This document shows positions 1 to 9,498 of a stretch of 64,000 bases of DNA, piece by piece. How positions within the stretch are numbered: the stretch's first letter is position 1; each line of letters opens with the position of its first letter. The translations under genes were made by a program, and so were the position numbers. Below the pieces are notes generated by a model. The model made no database searches. It was given only the letters and a program-made list of their open reading frames with translations, and was not told where the DNA came from. The stretch is from Paenibacillus mendelii. GTDB taxonomy: Bacteria > Bacillota > Bacilli > Paenibacillales > Paenibacillaceae. Location: NCBI RefSeq assembly GCF_024498075.1, contig NZ_JANHOF010000009.1, forward strand, positions 62,001 to 126,000, in the 5' to 3' direction.

Positions 1-446
1 GTGTATGTATTCATCACATCCGATAACGGTGAATCTGTGATGATCAAGTAAAGGTCGGTCCGCCGGTTGAACTGACGCTCAAGAAAATTAAGAAAAGGGC
101 GCAGTCCCTGCCGGGCGCTTCTTTCCGTAATCAGATGCGATTGATAATGGTCGGGGAACAAATCTCGAGGAAGGCTTTCGGAAGACTTCAGCGCTAACTC
201 CGCTATAGACGACGCTTCAACCCGGTAGGTATAAACAGGGGCCTTGATGCCGGCTCCTCCTTGAGCGGTAACGGCTTTGGGATTCACAATTTGATAATAA
301 ACAATCTGATTCCCTGATTTGGGGTCAATATCGCCTCCAATCAGACTTCCAATGGCCAACTGGTTGATTTCCACCATATCCCAGCACCCTGTTAATCCAC
401 ATAAGCAGAGTATCGTAAAGATCAGCATCAGCTTCTTGCTGCGCAT
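1..446 (-). CDS. Ger(x)C family spore germination lipoprotein, C-terminal part outside window
   Basis: This is the C subunit of a GerA-type germinant receptor, a lipoprotein anchored at the spore inner membrane. The first 148 residues are inside the window. The N-terminus reads MRSKKLMLIF, then a hydrophobic stretch and a lipobox ending LTGCWD, the hallmark of the family; the motif DLFPDHYQSH follows around residue 100. The ATG at 446 is preceded by AAGGTGA and lies 6 bases after the gerA stop, so the two genes are co-transcribed and probably translationally coupled. The reading frame is open to the window edge. Family assignment is firm; the germinant cannot be read from sequence. Confidence 0.88.
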   Translation of the reverse strand, partial: MRSKKLMLIFTILCLCGLTGCWDMVEINQLAIGSLIGGDIDPKSGNQIVYYQIVNPKAVTAQGGAGIKAPVYTYRVEASSIAELALKSSESLPRDLFPDHYQSHLITERSARQGLRPFLNFLERQFNRRTDLYLIITDSPLSDVMNTY

Positions 447-451
447 GCGAT

Positions 452-1912
452 TCACCTTCTGTTTCTTTTGCTCCGATTCATTCTCGGGTATGTCTTCATT
501 AATGGACGCGGCACCCTAACCAGGATGTCTTTCCAATCGGAAATAAAAGTCGGCGCGATCGGGGCCAGATATGGAACGCTAAACGATTTAAGCGAGGCCA
601 GATGCACTATGGTGAACAACACGCCGCACATGATGCCGAATAACCCCATAAACCCGCCTAACGCCATATAGGCAAATTGCAAAAGCCGCTGCGCAATGCC
701 GAAACTGTAGGATGGCGACACGAAGTTGGAAATGGCCGTTACCGCAACCACAATGACCATTGCAGCCGTTACCAGTCCTGCCTGCACGGCCGCTTCTCCC
801 AGCACGAGTGCACCGACGATGGAAATCGCCTGGCCGGCTACCCGCGGCATGCGCAGACCAGCCTCACGCAGTACTTCAAAGGTAGTAAGCATCAAGATCG
901 CTTCTATATAAGCCGGAAACGGGACGCCCTCCCGTTGCGCCGCTATGTTGATCAGTAGAGGATTCGGAAGCAGTTCCTGGTGATACGACATGACCGCTAT
1001 GAATACCGATGGCACCAATATAGCCAGCAAGAAAGCGAGCATGCGCAGCCAGCGGAGCATAGTAGCGATATCCGCTCGTTGATAATAATCTTCAGGAGCG
1101 GTAAAAAGTTGAAAAAAGGTAATCGGACCAATAAGCGCAAACGGGGTGCCGTCGACCAGCACCACTACCCTTCCTTCCAGAAGGTGCGAGGCAACAACGT
1201 CCGGACGTTCTGATTCCAGCAATGTGGGAAATGGGGAAACCATACTGTCCTGAATCCACTCTTCAACATAAGAGCTGCCAATAACCCCATCGGTATGGAT
1301 GGATTGAAGACGCGAACGAAAGTCATTCACGACATCCGCTGGCGCCAATTCCTGCAGATAGGCAATGATGATTTTCGTTTGTGTGGTTGTGCCAAGTTCG
1401 TATTGTTCCATCCGGAAGCCAGGGGTTTTGATTCTTTTGCGGAGTAAGGACAAATTCAGTTTGATATCCTCCGTCAATCCTTCGCGAGGCCCTCGAACGG
1501 TTGTTTCTGTTTGCGGCTCGGTGATGTCGCGATGAGCCGGATTGGCCGCGTCCAGCAGCAGAGCTTGATTTGCGTGCGGGAGCAGCAGGATACATTGTCC
1601 ATCAAGAAGACCTCGAACGCAGGAATCGAAGTCGGAGACAGCACTCACCGGAACTAGCGGTATCCGATGGATCAAAGTTGGAATGAGATCCTCGCTCCCT
1701 TGCAGATCTGCGGTGATGAGCCCCTCGCGAAAAACGCGCAAGATGTAATTGTCGATTTGTTCCTTATCGGCCATGGTTTCGATGAATAAACAATTCCCAT
1801 GAATATCGTTCGACAGGGCAAATGTTTGGTTCACCAAGTCAGACGGGTAGTAGAGCTGTTCAGCAAGCTTGTCCGCCAACACTTTTGGATTGATATCGAA
1901 TAATGCTGACAT
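452..1912 (-). CDS. GerA family spore germination protein (A subunit)
   Basis: A subunit of a nutrient germinant receptor, 486 residues. The N-terminal half is soluble and carries the family motifs VRGPREG and ERPD; the C-terminal half has about five membrane segments and ends in a basic tail. I place the start at the ATG at 1912 (MSALFDINPK) because GAGGGGG lies 5 bases upstream; the frame is open 34 codons further to 2014, but that extension has no comparable ribosome site. The gene order gerA-gerC, without gerB between them, suggests gerB lies beyond the window or was lost. It is a paralogue of the gerA at 26518. Confidence 0.9.
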   Translation of the reverse strand: MSALFDINPKVLADKLAEQLYYPSDLVNQTFALSNDIHGNCLFIETMADKEQIDNYILRVFREGLITADLQGSEDLIPTLIHRIPLVPVSAVSDFDSCVRGLLDGQCILLLPHANQALLLDAANPAHRDITEPQTETTVRGPREGLTEDIKLNLSLLRKRIKTPGFRMEQYELGTTTQTKIIIAYLQELAPADVVNDFRSRLQSIHTDGVIGSSYVEEWIQDSMVSPFPTLLESERPDVVASHLLEGRVVVLVDGTPFALIGPITFFQLFTAPEDYYQRADIATMLRWLRMLAFLLAILVPSVFIAVMSYHQELLPNPLLINIAAQREGVPFPAYIEAILMLTTFEVLREAGLRMPRVAGQAISIVGALVLGEAAVQAGLVTAAMVIVVAVTAISNFVSPSYSFGIAQRLLQFAYMALGGFMGLFGIMCGVLFTIVHLASLKSFSVPYLAPIAPTFISDWKDILVRVPRPLMKTYPRMNRSKRNRR

Positions 1913-2330
1913 AAAGCCCCCTCGACTGCTGTCTTTGATACTTACCGTGGTTCTCTCTTGAAATCGCGGGTAAGGCATACTTATATTTCTGCTCTTTCGC
2001 ACACTATTCTCCACCCATATGCATCCATTTATACAACAAGCGGGGCAGCTTCCGTTCGATTGTAAGGCGCAGTCCTAGAAAGATCATTCTTGTCGAAGCG
2101 GCGACTTGTTGAGCCCATCGGTGACAAGAAAAAGGGGCAATTACCCTTGGAGGAGCCAAGTAGGCTTCCGCAGGCAATCAGCCGCCCATTACGATGAATA
2201 TGCTCATGGCGCAGTTAGAAGGGAATGAGAATGGAGGGTCGACGATTATCACACTGCTTCGCCATAGATGGAGCGGGGGGTGATCCAGATGAGAGAAGCG
2301 CAGAAAGGACTATATAACGGAACAAATGAA

Positions 2331-2376
2331 TACAGAGCCAAGTGAGGCATGGCCTCCTTAGCTCTGTATTTTTTGT
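2331..2376 (-). terminator. Hairpin terminator in the 1913-2395 intergenic stretch
   Basis: TACAGAGC at 2331-2338 pairs with GCTCTGTA at 2361-2368, with a bulged inner stem GAGG/CCTC. On the minus strand it lies just after the AraC gene stop at 2396 and is followed by a weak T-rich run; on the plus strand a stronger run of six T follows. It probably ends the AraC transcript. The rest of 1913-2330 shows no convincing gene. Confidence 0.6.
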
Positions 2377-2395
2377 GTTGCGCTGTCCACACGGG

Positions 2396-4492
2396 TCAAC
2401 GCACGTTGGCACTAGGGGATTTCAGGTACAAGGCAGGGGTTGTGCCGAATATTTTCTTGAAGTGTCTGGTGAACGTCTGTTCACTGCAATAACCGACCCG
2501 ATCGGCAATTTCCTTGATCGTCATGTGAGGGTTTTCCTCAAACTGCTTAAGCGCCTTATTCATACGGACGTTCTTAATATAATGCGTGATATTGTAACCG
2601 GAATTCTTCTTGAAGTAGGTCGATAAATAAACGGAAGTGATATTGAATTGGTCGGCAATGGCAGTCAGCGACAAATCACGGTTATAGTTCTGATCGATCA
2701 AATTGACGATCTTCTCATACAGCGTTAAGTCTTGATTAATGGCATGCGCAGCCAGCGCATTATATTTACGGAATAGCTCGATATGGACAAGCTCAGGATT
2801 GCGGATCGTGCTCAGATCGGCTTTCAACGATTCATCCAGCTCCGTCGTTTTGATCTTTTTGCTGGACAGGATGACATGGAACAAGTCGTTAAAGTAACGG
2901 TGAAGAGTGCGAATATCCTGATAGGTCATTCGTTTCATTACATTGCGGACCGTCCCTGAGAAAAATTGTCGCAGGCTTTCTTGATTCCCTTTGAGCACAT
3001 AAGCAATTAACTCTTGCTCCTTGCCGATAGAGAGGGCAAAGGATGTTTCTTGGGCCACGGATTGATCGGTGAAATTGGCGATATGATAGGGAGCCTCCCA
3101 ATTGTACGGATCGTGCTCGATCGCTTGCGTGCTCTCCCCGATGGCTTGGTGCAGATTGCGAATATCCGTCATGTACCCGCTGATACCGCACATGATAAAG
3201 AAGCCTTCGGAGGCGATGGATTCGAGAATAGCGGGCAGCTCGCCGCTCAGGTCGATTGGAATCGTATTATGGATCAAATACGTCCCCGCATCCAGCCGAT
3301 GCATTAATTTATGTACGTGATACTGCTGAAACAGCTGCTGCTCCAGCTTCTTGTAAGCTTGCTCGATGTCGGTCCCGCGATCCGCTTCGATATAGACGGT
3401 CAAGATGTAGCCGTTATTGTACCTGGCATGAAGGGCCTCGAGAATGACCGGCGGAATATCCTGCGGCGTGTCGGAGGCGAGCCGTAAGAGGGCATTCTGC
3501 TCCATGATCATATTTTGCTCATGCAAGGTTTGCTTCATCATTTGGTTGCTGGAATTCAAGCTGGTAATCGTCGATTTGATCGGCTTGTAGATGGTCATGT
3601 TGGCTAGGAGCAAGCCGATGGATATGGTCAGAAACACAAGGAATAACAGCAGGGTATATTGATTAGCTTGGCTAATTTTCTGCTGCAGGACGCTTTCAGG
3701 GTACAGCACGGTGTATTTGAATCCGTTTAATACCAGATGGAAGGACGAATACGTTTTCCCATCAATCACCAGTGATGGCGCGTCAGACTGCAGCTGCTGT
3801 TTTAATTCGGGTGTAAGCCGTGAATTCCCCGCAACCATGTCACCGCTCTCGGTCGTGATCCAGATCATATTGTCCAATACTTGAGCGGATTTTCGTAGAT
3901 CGCGTTCAAGCCCCGATTTATCGATTTTAACGATAACAGACCCCACATTATGGATGGGATACACATAGGTCATGAATCGGTCATAATTCTGGAACGTCTC
4001 GCTTTGATCGATCAAATGCAGGCAATCGCAGGAAAAATCGGCGCTCTGAAGGCTGAGCTTCTCATAGAATAGATCCAATTGGCGGCTGCCGTCGGCGCTG
4101 GTTACGAATCCTTTGTCTTTGAAATAGACGAAGATCGAAGATTCGAAGGGCAGCAGACGACTGAGCTCATTCAGCTTCTGATTGAACCGGATCAATGTCG
4201 ACTTGTAGCCGATGGCATTGGGATCCGATTTGTTGAGGGCTACCATATCCATATTGAGGCTTAACGAATATACGCTTTGCTTCAGCTTGTGAAGCTGTTG
4301 ATCCACATCTCCGGAGATGTCCAGCAGGGAATCCTTATTCGTTTGATTGAGATTCTCTTTAACGGAGTTTTTGAGATACTGGGAGTTGAACAATAGAATC
4401 GACGAGAATAGCAGTGTGAAAATTAGGTTGAGCACAACAATTTTGACATACACGCTATTATGGCTTTTAAGCTTCACCAGCCTAGTTTTCAT
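2396..4492 (-). CDS. Membrane-bound AraC family transcriptional regulator
   Basis: A 698-residue one-component regulator. Residues 17-37 form a membrane helix, followed by an extracytoplasmic sensor region to about residue 280, a second membrane helix (TLLLFLVFLTISIGLLLANM), a linker, and a C-terminal double helix-turn-helix (LTAIADQFNIT ... IKEIADRVGYCSEQTFTRHF). The ATG at 4492 has AGGAGA 7 bases upstream. This architecture is common in Paenibacillus beside LplB/LplC-type sugar importers, and the gene is divergent from such an importer here, so it likely senses the sugar outside the membrane and activates the operon starting at 4726. Target control is inferred; the fold and location are clear from sequence. 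Confidence 0.88.
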   Translation of the reverse strand: MKTRLVKLKSHNSVYVKIVVLNLIFTLLFSSILLFNSQYLKNSVKENLNQTNKDSLLDISGDVDQQLHKLKQSVYSLSLNMDMVALNKSDPNAIGYKSTLIRFNQKLNELSRLLPFESSIFVYFKDKGFVTSADGSRQLDLFYEKLSLQSADFSCDCLHLIDQSETFQNYDRFMTYVYPIHNVGSVIVKIDKSGLERDLRKSAQVLDNMIWITTESGDMVAGNSRLTPELKQQLQSDAPSLVIDGKTYSSFHLVLNGFKYTVLYPESVLQQKISQANQYTLLLFLVFLTISIGLLLANMTIYKPIKSTITSLNSSNQMMKQTLHEQNMIMEQNALLRLASDTPQDIPPVILEALHARYNNGYILTVYIEADRGTDIEQAYKKLEQQLFQQYHVHKLMHRLDAGTYLIHNTIPIDLSGELPAILESIASEGFFIMCGISGYMTDIRNLHQAIGESTQAIEHDPYNWEAPYHIANFTDQSVAQETSFALSIGKEQELIAYVLKGNQESLRQFFSGTVRNVMKRMTYQDIRTLHRYFNDLFHVILSSKKIKTTELDESLKADLSTIRNPELVHIELFRKYNALAAHAINQDLTLYEKIVNLIDQNYNRDLSLTAIADQFNITSVYLSTYFKKNSGYNITHYIKNVRMNKALKQFEENPHMTIKEIADRVGYCSEQTFTRHFKKIFGTTPALYLKSPSANVR

Positions 4493-4543
4493 ACAGCCAT
4501 CTCCTATTTTATATTATGACCAGCATGCTATGAGAGCGGTTGC

Positions 4544-4646
4544 ATTCGTACCAATCATACGAATTATTCGAATCAAAATCTATATCGAGGTTAAAAACTG
4601 ACGCCTATATTAAATACCGATGGTCTCCAAATCTTAAAAACTGACG
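4544..4646. promoter_or_regulatory. Candidate operator region between AraC gene and transporter operon
   Basis: The 13-mer TTAAAAACTGACG occurs twice in direct orientation, at 4591-4603 and 4634-4646, 43 bp apart (about four helical turns). An inverted repeat ATTCGTA / TACGAAT lies at 4544-4564. Direct repeats at helical spacing upstream of the regulated operon are the usual pattern for AraC family activators. The repeats are seen directly; binding is inferred. Confidence 0.5.
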
Positions 4647-4725
4647 TTCGCATAAAGTTCCGTTTCTTGTCTTCCCTCTAGCACCGAATTACGCTGATAA
4701 CAGAACGAAGGAAAGGAGGAGGACA

Positions 4726-5628
4726 TTGAAATCATTTATGACCCAATGCTACAGGCAGCGCAACCTGCTCCTGATGATCCTGCCCGGTTTACTTGTTGTA
4801 ATCGTTTTCAAATATCTTCCCATCTATGGCATCCTAATCGCATTCAAGAATTATGATGTTGCAGCAGGGATTTTCAACAGCCCATGGGTAGGTCTCAAGC
4901 ATTTCTATTCTTTTTTTAACAATCCGTTAAGTCCAAGGTTAATAAAGAACACGTTCCTGCTCGGTATCTATTCGTTATTCTGGAGCTTCCCGGCTCCGCT
5001 CATTCTGGCTTTGCTCTTAAATGAAGTGAAGAACAAGTTTTTCAAACGATCCGTACAGAGCATCATTTATTTCCCCCACTTCCTGTCGGTCGTGATCATT
5101 GTCGGGTTTATTAAGGAGTTCACCGCGCTTGACGGTCTGTTCAATCAAATCATTAGTTGGTTTGGAGGCGAACCGTTCCCGATCCTGGCCAAGCCGGAAT
5201 ACTTCCGAACGCTCTTTATCGGATCGGGCATCTGGCAAGGGGTTGGCTGGGGAACGATCATTTATTTGGCGGCTCTGTCTGGTGTAGATGAAGTTCTTCA
5301 TGAAGCGGCTACGATTGACGGGGCCAATCGATGGCAGCGTCTGTGGCATATAACGTGGCCGGCCATTATTCCCGCAACGACGATTTTGTTTATTTTGTCG
5401 CTCGGAAGCGTCGTCGGGACGGATTTCCAAAAAATCATATTGATGTACAATCCGAATATTTACGAAACGGCGGATGTGATTGACACCTATGTTTACCGTC
5501 AAGGGATCCTTGGGGCACAGTATGAATACAGCACAGCCGTAGGGCTGATGCTCTCGGTCATCGCGTTTGCCTTTGTGGCGGGCGGGAACTGGATATCCAA
5601 GAAGGTTTCCGAAACGAGTTTATGGTAG
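4726..5628 (+). CDS. Sugar ABC transporter permease, LplB type
   Basis: First permease of a carbohydrate importer, 300 residues, six predicted membrane helices starting with LLLMILPGLLVVIVFKYLP. The cytoplasmic EAA loop is visible as HEAATIDGANRWQRLWHITWP near residue 195. The start is a TTG at 4726 behind AAAGGAGGA; the next in-frame ATG (4738) is less well spaced. First gene of a probable operon running to 16004. No ATPase gene is nearby, as is usual for this family, which shares a general MsmX/UgpC-type ATPase encoded elsewhere. Confidence 0.9.
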   Translation: MKSFMTQCYRQRNLLLMILPGLLVVIVFKYLPIYGILIAFKNYDVAAGIFNSPWVGLKHFYSFFNNPLSPRLIKNTFLLGIYSLFWSFPAPLILALLLNEVKNKFFKRSVQSIIYFPHFLSVVIIVGFIKEFTALDGLFNQIISWFGGEPFPILAKPEYFRTLFIGSGIWQGVGWGTIIYLAALSGVDEVLHEAATIDGANRWQRLWHITWPAIIPATTILFILSLGSVVGTDFQKIILMYNPNIYETADVIDTYVYRQGILGAQYEYSTAVGLMLSVIAFAFVAGGNWISKKVSETSLW

Positions 5629-5642
5629 GGTGGAGAGTGGCT

Positions 5643-6536
5643 ATGAACAGGAAGCATTACAAACCAGGATTAAGCTCGAGAATATTTGATGCCGGCAATT
5701 ATCTATTCTTAATTGGCTTATGCATCATCATGTTATATCCGCTGGTCAACACATTAGCGGTCTCGCTCAGTAAGCCGGAAATGATTATACAGGGGGAGGT
5801 CAGCTGGATTCCGCGCGGATTTAACCTGGAGGGCTACAAATATATCCTCTCCGATTCGAAATTGCTTACCGCGTTTGGGAATACGGTCATCTATGCAGGG
5901 GTTGGCACGTTTATTATGCTGTTGTTAACCTCAATGATGGCCTATCCGCTCACCTTGCAGAACTTCGTTCTGCGCAAGTTCACGATTATTTTCTTGACGA
6001 TTACGATGTTCTTCGGAGGCGGGCTCATTCCCACCTATTTGCTGATCCGCAAGCTGCATATGCTGGATACGCTGTGGGTGATGGTAATTCCAGGTTCAAT
6101 CTCCGCCTTCAATGTCATTCTATTTCGAACGTTCTTCCGAACGATCCCCAAGGAGCTGGGTGAGTCGGCCTATATGGACGGGGCCAATGACTTTCGGATT
6201 CTATTCCAAATCTATTTGCCGATATCTAAAGCGCTGCTTGCGACATTCGGCTTGTTCGGGATTGTAGGCGCGTGGAACGGATGGTTCGATGCCTTAATTT
6301 ATTTGAATAACGAGGACAAGTACCCCATTCAGATGATCTTGCGGAAAATGATCATCGAAACGGACAACTCGGCTATGAATGCACAAACCTTTAAAATGAT
6401 GAGCGATATGAAGGTTCACAGCAAGAATATTAAGATGGCGGCGGTTATCGTGACCATCGTACCTATGCTGCTGCTGTATCCTTTTCTGCAGAAGCACTTT
6501 GCGACAGGTATGATGATCGGTTCGATCAAGGGCTAA
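5643..6536 (+). CDS. Sugar ABC transporter permease, LplC/MalG type
   Basis: Second permease of the importer, 297 residues, six predicted membrane helices and the EAA loop GESAYMDGANDFRILFQIYLP around residue 180. The C-terminus FATGMMIGSIKG is typical of the family. I chose the ATG at 5643 because GGAG lies 7 bases upstream; a start at 5622 would overlap the upstream gene by 7 bases and has no ribosome site. It forms a heterodimer with the product of the preceding gene. Confidence 0.9.
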   Translation: MNRKHYKPGLSSRIFDAGNYLFLIGLCIIMLYPLVNTLAVSLSKPEMIIQGEVSWIPRGFNLEGYKYILSDSKLLTAFGNTVIYAGVGTFIMLLLTSMMAYPLTLQNFVLRKFTIIFLTITMFFGGGLIPTYLLIRKLHMLDTLWVMVIPGSISAFNVILFRTFFRTIPKELGESAYMDGANDFRILFQIYLPISKALLATFGLFGIVGAWNGWFDALIYLNNEDKYPIQMILRKMIIETDNSAMNAQTFKMMSDMKVHSKNIKMAAVIVTIVPMLLLYPFLQKHFATGMMIGSIKG

Positions 6537-6559
6537 AATTCGAAAGGGTGGTAGAACGA

Positions 6560-8179
6560 ATGAAAATGTTCAAGAGAATCCAATTAGCAGGCTCGTCTGC
6601 GGCCGTATTGCTGTTATTGTTCGCGGTCGTTCTTAGCGGCTGCTCGTCTAATACGGATCAGGGCTCGGAAACAAGCGATGACAAGGCGCCTCTGAAGCTA
6701 TCCATCATGGCCGGCACCTTCGGCTCGATACCGGAGAACACCGAGATTCAGAAGGAATGGCAGAAGCGAATGGAAGCCTACATCGGCCGTCCATTGGACA
6801 TTGATTGGAAGTACATACCTTGGGGCGAGTATGGAGACAAGTTCAAGCTGACACTGGCAAGCGGCGATCTTCCCGATATTATGACCAATTCAGGGGGAGA
6901 GCTGGCGGTTCAATATGGCAGACAAGGCATCGTTCTCGATATTTCCAAATATTTGGATCAAGCGCCGAATTACAGCAAGTTTCTTGAATCCACTCCCTAT
7001 GTCAAGACGAGTATGTATACGCCGGAGGGCAATATGTATTTCTTCGGCGACGGCTGGTCCAACATGGACAATAACGAAGGTTCCGTCTATGGACCTCTAT
7101 ACCGCTTCGACATCTTCAAGAAGCATGACATTAAGATCCCGGAAACGCAGGATGACTTCTACGCCGCAGCCAAAAAGCTGAAAGAGCTGTACCCGGACAG
7201 CTATCCGGTCAATTCATTCGGTTGGCCGAAGGTGGAGGAAGGATTTCTATACTCGAACCATACAAACGGCGGCATCTATTGGGATGGCACTCAGTTCACC
7301 TACGGCGCGGTTTCCGATGCGTATAAGGAATCGCTTATGTTCGTGAACAAGCTGTACAAGGAGAAGCTGCTCGATCCCGAGATTATTACGCAGTCCGACG
7401 ATCAGGTGAAGCAGAAGGTGACGACGGTCAAGTCCTTTATGATTCCGCTCTCTTGGTACGGATTCGGAGATGAATTTAACAGCATGGCGAAAGGCACCAT
7501 GGAATGGGGCGCTGCCTTGCTCCCGAATAACCCGAAATACGGTAAAGCGTGGAAGATGGAATCGGTTGAGCCGGGTAAAATCATCAAGCCCTATAATGGC
7601 GTGCTGATCTCTGCGAAGGCGAAAAATCCGGAGCTGCTCGTCAAGATGATCGATTATCAATATTCGGATGAAATGATCGATCTCGTCAACTGGGGAATCG
7701 AAGGAAAGACGTATGAGATCAAGGATGGCAAGAAGTATTTCTTGCCGGAAATTATGAATGCGGAGATTCCCTCCAAGGCGCTGGATCCGTTCGGAACCGG
7801 CGGGGATAATCGCTCCGGGATTGTCTTCACGCCGCAGGAATTCGGCTCCGACATCGGGAAATATAAGCCGATGCCGTTCTATGCAGACGGCAAATATATG
7901 AAAGAAATCACCTTCATCGCGACGAATCAATACGGCGGACCGGAGTCCATTGCGCCGCTGGATCGAGCGCCAAAAATATTCCTGAGTAAAGAAGAACAGG
8001 CGAAACGCAACGAGACGATGACGCCGATTGACACGTATGTGAGCGAGATGGTGACGAAATTCATCATCGGCGAGAAAAGCTTCGATGAATGGGACAAGTA
8101 TAAAGAGGATATTAAGAAAATGGGAGACTACGAATCCATACTGAAGATGATGAACGAGAAAGCGGCTTCCATTAAATAA
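6560..8179 (+). CDS. Extracellular solute-binding lipoprotein of the sugar importer
   Basis: Binding protein that delivers the sugar to the two upstream permeases; 539 residues. A lipoprotein signal ends in VVLSGCSS near residue 30, so the mature protein is anchored on the outer face of the membrane. Its length, well above the roughly 420 residues of classical family 1 binding proteins, matches the LplA-like group that handles larger oligosaccharides. ATG 6560 is preceded by AAAGGGTGG; the GTG at 6548 overlaps that ribosome site. The surrounding fucosidase and galactosidase genes suggest a fucosylated or alpha-galactosylated oligosaccharide as ligand (inference). Confidence 0.9.
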   Translation: MKMFKRIQLAGSSAAVLLLLFAVVLSGCSSNTDQGSETSDDKAPLKLSIMAGTFGSIPENTEIQKEWQKRMEAYIGRPLDIDWKYIPWGEYGDKFKLTLASGDLPDIMTNSGGELAVQYGRQGIVLDISKYLDQAPNYSKFLESTPYVKTSMYTPEGNMYFFGDGWSNMDNNEGSVYGPLYRFDIFKKHDIKIPETQDDFYAAAKKLKELYPDSYPVNSFGWPKVEEGFLYSNHTNGGIYWDGTQFTYGAVSDAYKESLMFVNKLYKEKLLDPEIITQSDDQVKQKVTTVKSFMIPLSWYGFGDEFNSMAKGTMEWGAALLPNNPKYGKAWKMESVEPGKIIKPYNGVLISAKAKNPELLVKMIDYQYSDEMIDLVNWGIEGKTYEIKDGKKYFLPEIMNAEIPSKALDPFGTGGDNRSGIVFTPQEFGSDIGKYKPMPFYADGKYMKEITFIATNQYGGPESIAPLDRAPKIFLSKEEQAKRNETMTPIDTYVSEMVTKFIIGEKSFDEWDKYKEDIKKMGDYESILKMMNEKAASIK

Positions 8180-8194
8180 TTTTCATAGACCGCA

Positions 8195-8231
8195 GAACCC
8201 CCGGATTTGTTACATTATATAGCGGGGGTTC
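8195..8231 (+). terminator. Intra-operon hairpin after the binding-protein gene
   Basis: GAACCCCCG at 8195-8203 pairs perfectly with CGGGGGTTC at 8223-8231. No T run follows, so it is more likely a partial terminator or an mRNA-stabilising hairpin. Such a structure after a binding-protein gene usually keeps binding protein in excess over the downstream enzymes. Confidence 0.55.
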
Positions 8232-8280
8232 CTGTATAATTAAGGTAGGAAAGCGATTAACCCAAAGGAGTTGGACAGGA

Positions 8281-9477
8281 ATGGGAGAAACGGTCAAGGT
8301 AGGCGTTATTGGATTAGGCGGACGCGGCATGGGGCTTCTGGATCAAGTCATTCTTAAGATGGATCAGGTTGAGGTCGCTGCCGTATGTGACTTGTATGCA
8401 GACAGAGGAGAGCAGGCAGCGGATCTGGTTGAAAAAGCGCAAGGGTATCGGCCGTTCGTTACGACGCAATATGCCGAGGTTCTGGCACGGGCAGAGATTC
8501 AGGCTATCGTCATTAGCGCGTCTTGGGCTGTTCATACGGATATTGCGATCGCCTCTATGGAAGCTGGGAAGTATGTGGCCAGTGAGGTAGGCGGAGCTTA
8601 TTCGATTCAAGAGTGCTGGAGATTGGTAGAAGCCTACGAACGAACCAAAGTGCCCTGCATGCTCCTGGAAAACTGCTGCTATGGCAGAGAAGAGCTTATG
8701 GTTCTGAATATGGTCAAGCAAGGTGTACTCGGTGAGATTGTGCATTGCGCAGGCGGATATCATCATGATTTGAGAGAAGAAGTTGCGAATGGCAATGAGA
8801 ATAGACACTACCGCTTAAACAATTATATTCATCGTAATTGCGAGAACTATCCTACTCACGAGCTTGGGCCCATCGCTCGAATTCTAGGGATTAATCATGG
8901 TAACCGGATGGTATCTCTGGTGTCCATGGCTTCTAAGGCAAAGGGGCTGCAGGAATATATCAAGAGAGAAAAGGGCGAGAATTCCGAGCTGGCCAAGACG
9001 GATATGATGCAAGGCGATATTGTAACGACGATTATCAAATGCGCGCACGGCGAAACGATTACCATTACACTCGATACGACGTTGCCACGGTATTACTCCA
9101 GAGGATTTACGGTAAGAGGAACAAAGGGAATGTACACGGAGGAGAATCTTTCGATTTATATCGACGGAACGCATGATAAGCATCATTTTGACTGGAAGGA
9201 TCAATGGGGCAATGTGGAGGGCTATAGAGGACAATATGACCACCCGCTGTGGAAGAAGCATATTGAAGAAGGGGTCAAGGGAGGCCATGGCGGCATGGAT
9301 TGGCTTGTGCTGGCTGATTTCTTCGATAGCGTAAGGAAAGGTACGCAAACGCCTATCGACGTCTATGATATGGCTGCTTGGATGTGCATATCGACGTTAT
9401 CCGAGGATTCGATCGCGATGGGAGGCCATCCGGTCGCTATACCTGATTTTACAAATGGAAAATGGATGAATCGTTAA
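8281..9477 (+). CDS. Gfo/Idh/MocA family oxidoreductase
   Basis: NAD(P)-dependent dehydrogenase family, 398 residues. The N-terminal Rossmann fold shows VGVIGLGGRGMG (residues 6-17); the family dinucleotide-domain end EVGGAYSIQECW is near residue 100, and a C-terminal alpha/beta domain follows. The length and the HELGPIARILGI segment (around residue 196) resemble the longer members that act on glycosides, including some with glycosidase activity of the GH109 kind; that specific activity is not demonstrated here. ATG 8281 has AAAGGAG 11 bases upstream. It sits in the glycan operon, so a sugar or glycoside substrate is likely. Confidence 0.87.
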   Translation: MGETVKVGVIGLGGRGMGLLDQVILKMDQVEVAAVCDLYADRGEQAADLVEKAQGYRPFVTTQYAEVLARAEIQAIVISASWAVHTDIAIASMEAGKYVASEVGGAYSIQECWRLVEAYERTKVPCMLLENCCYGREELMVLNMVKQGVLGEIVHCAGGYHHDLREEVANGNENRHYRLNNYIHRNCENYPTHELGPIARILGINHGNRMVSLVSMASKAKGLQEYIKREKGENSELAKTDMMQGDIVTTIIKCAHGETITITLDTTLPRYYSRGFTVRGTKGMYTEENLSIYIDGTHDKHHFDWKDQWGNVEGYRGQYDHPLWKKHIEEGVKGGHGGMDWLVLADFFDSVRKGTQTPIDVYDMAAWMCISTLSEDSIAMGGHPVAIPDFTNGKWMNR

Positions 9478-9498
9478 CGTTAAGAGGGGGCCTTTCGG

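Noticed and set aside
7247-7930. 227-codon minus-strand frame inside the first binding-protein gene
   Set aside because: Shadow frame, no ribosome site and no motif.
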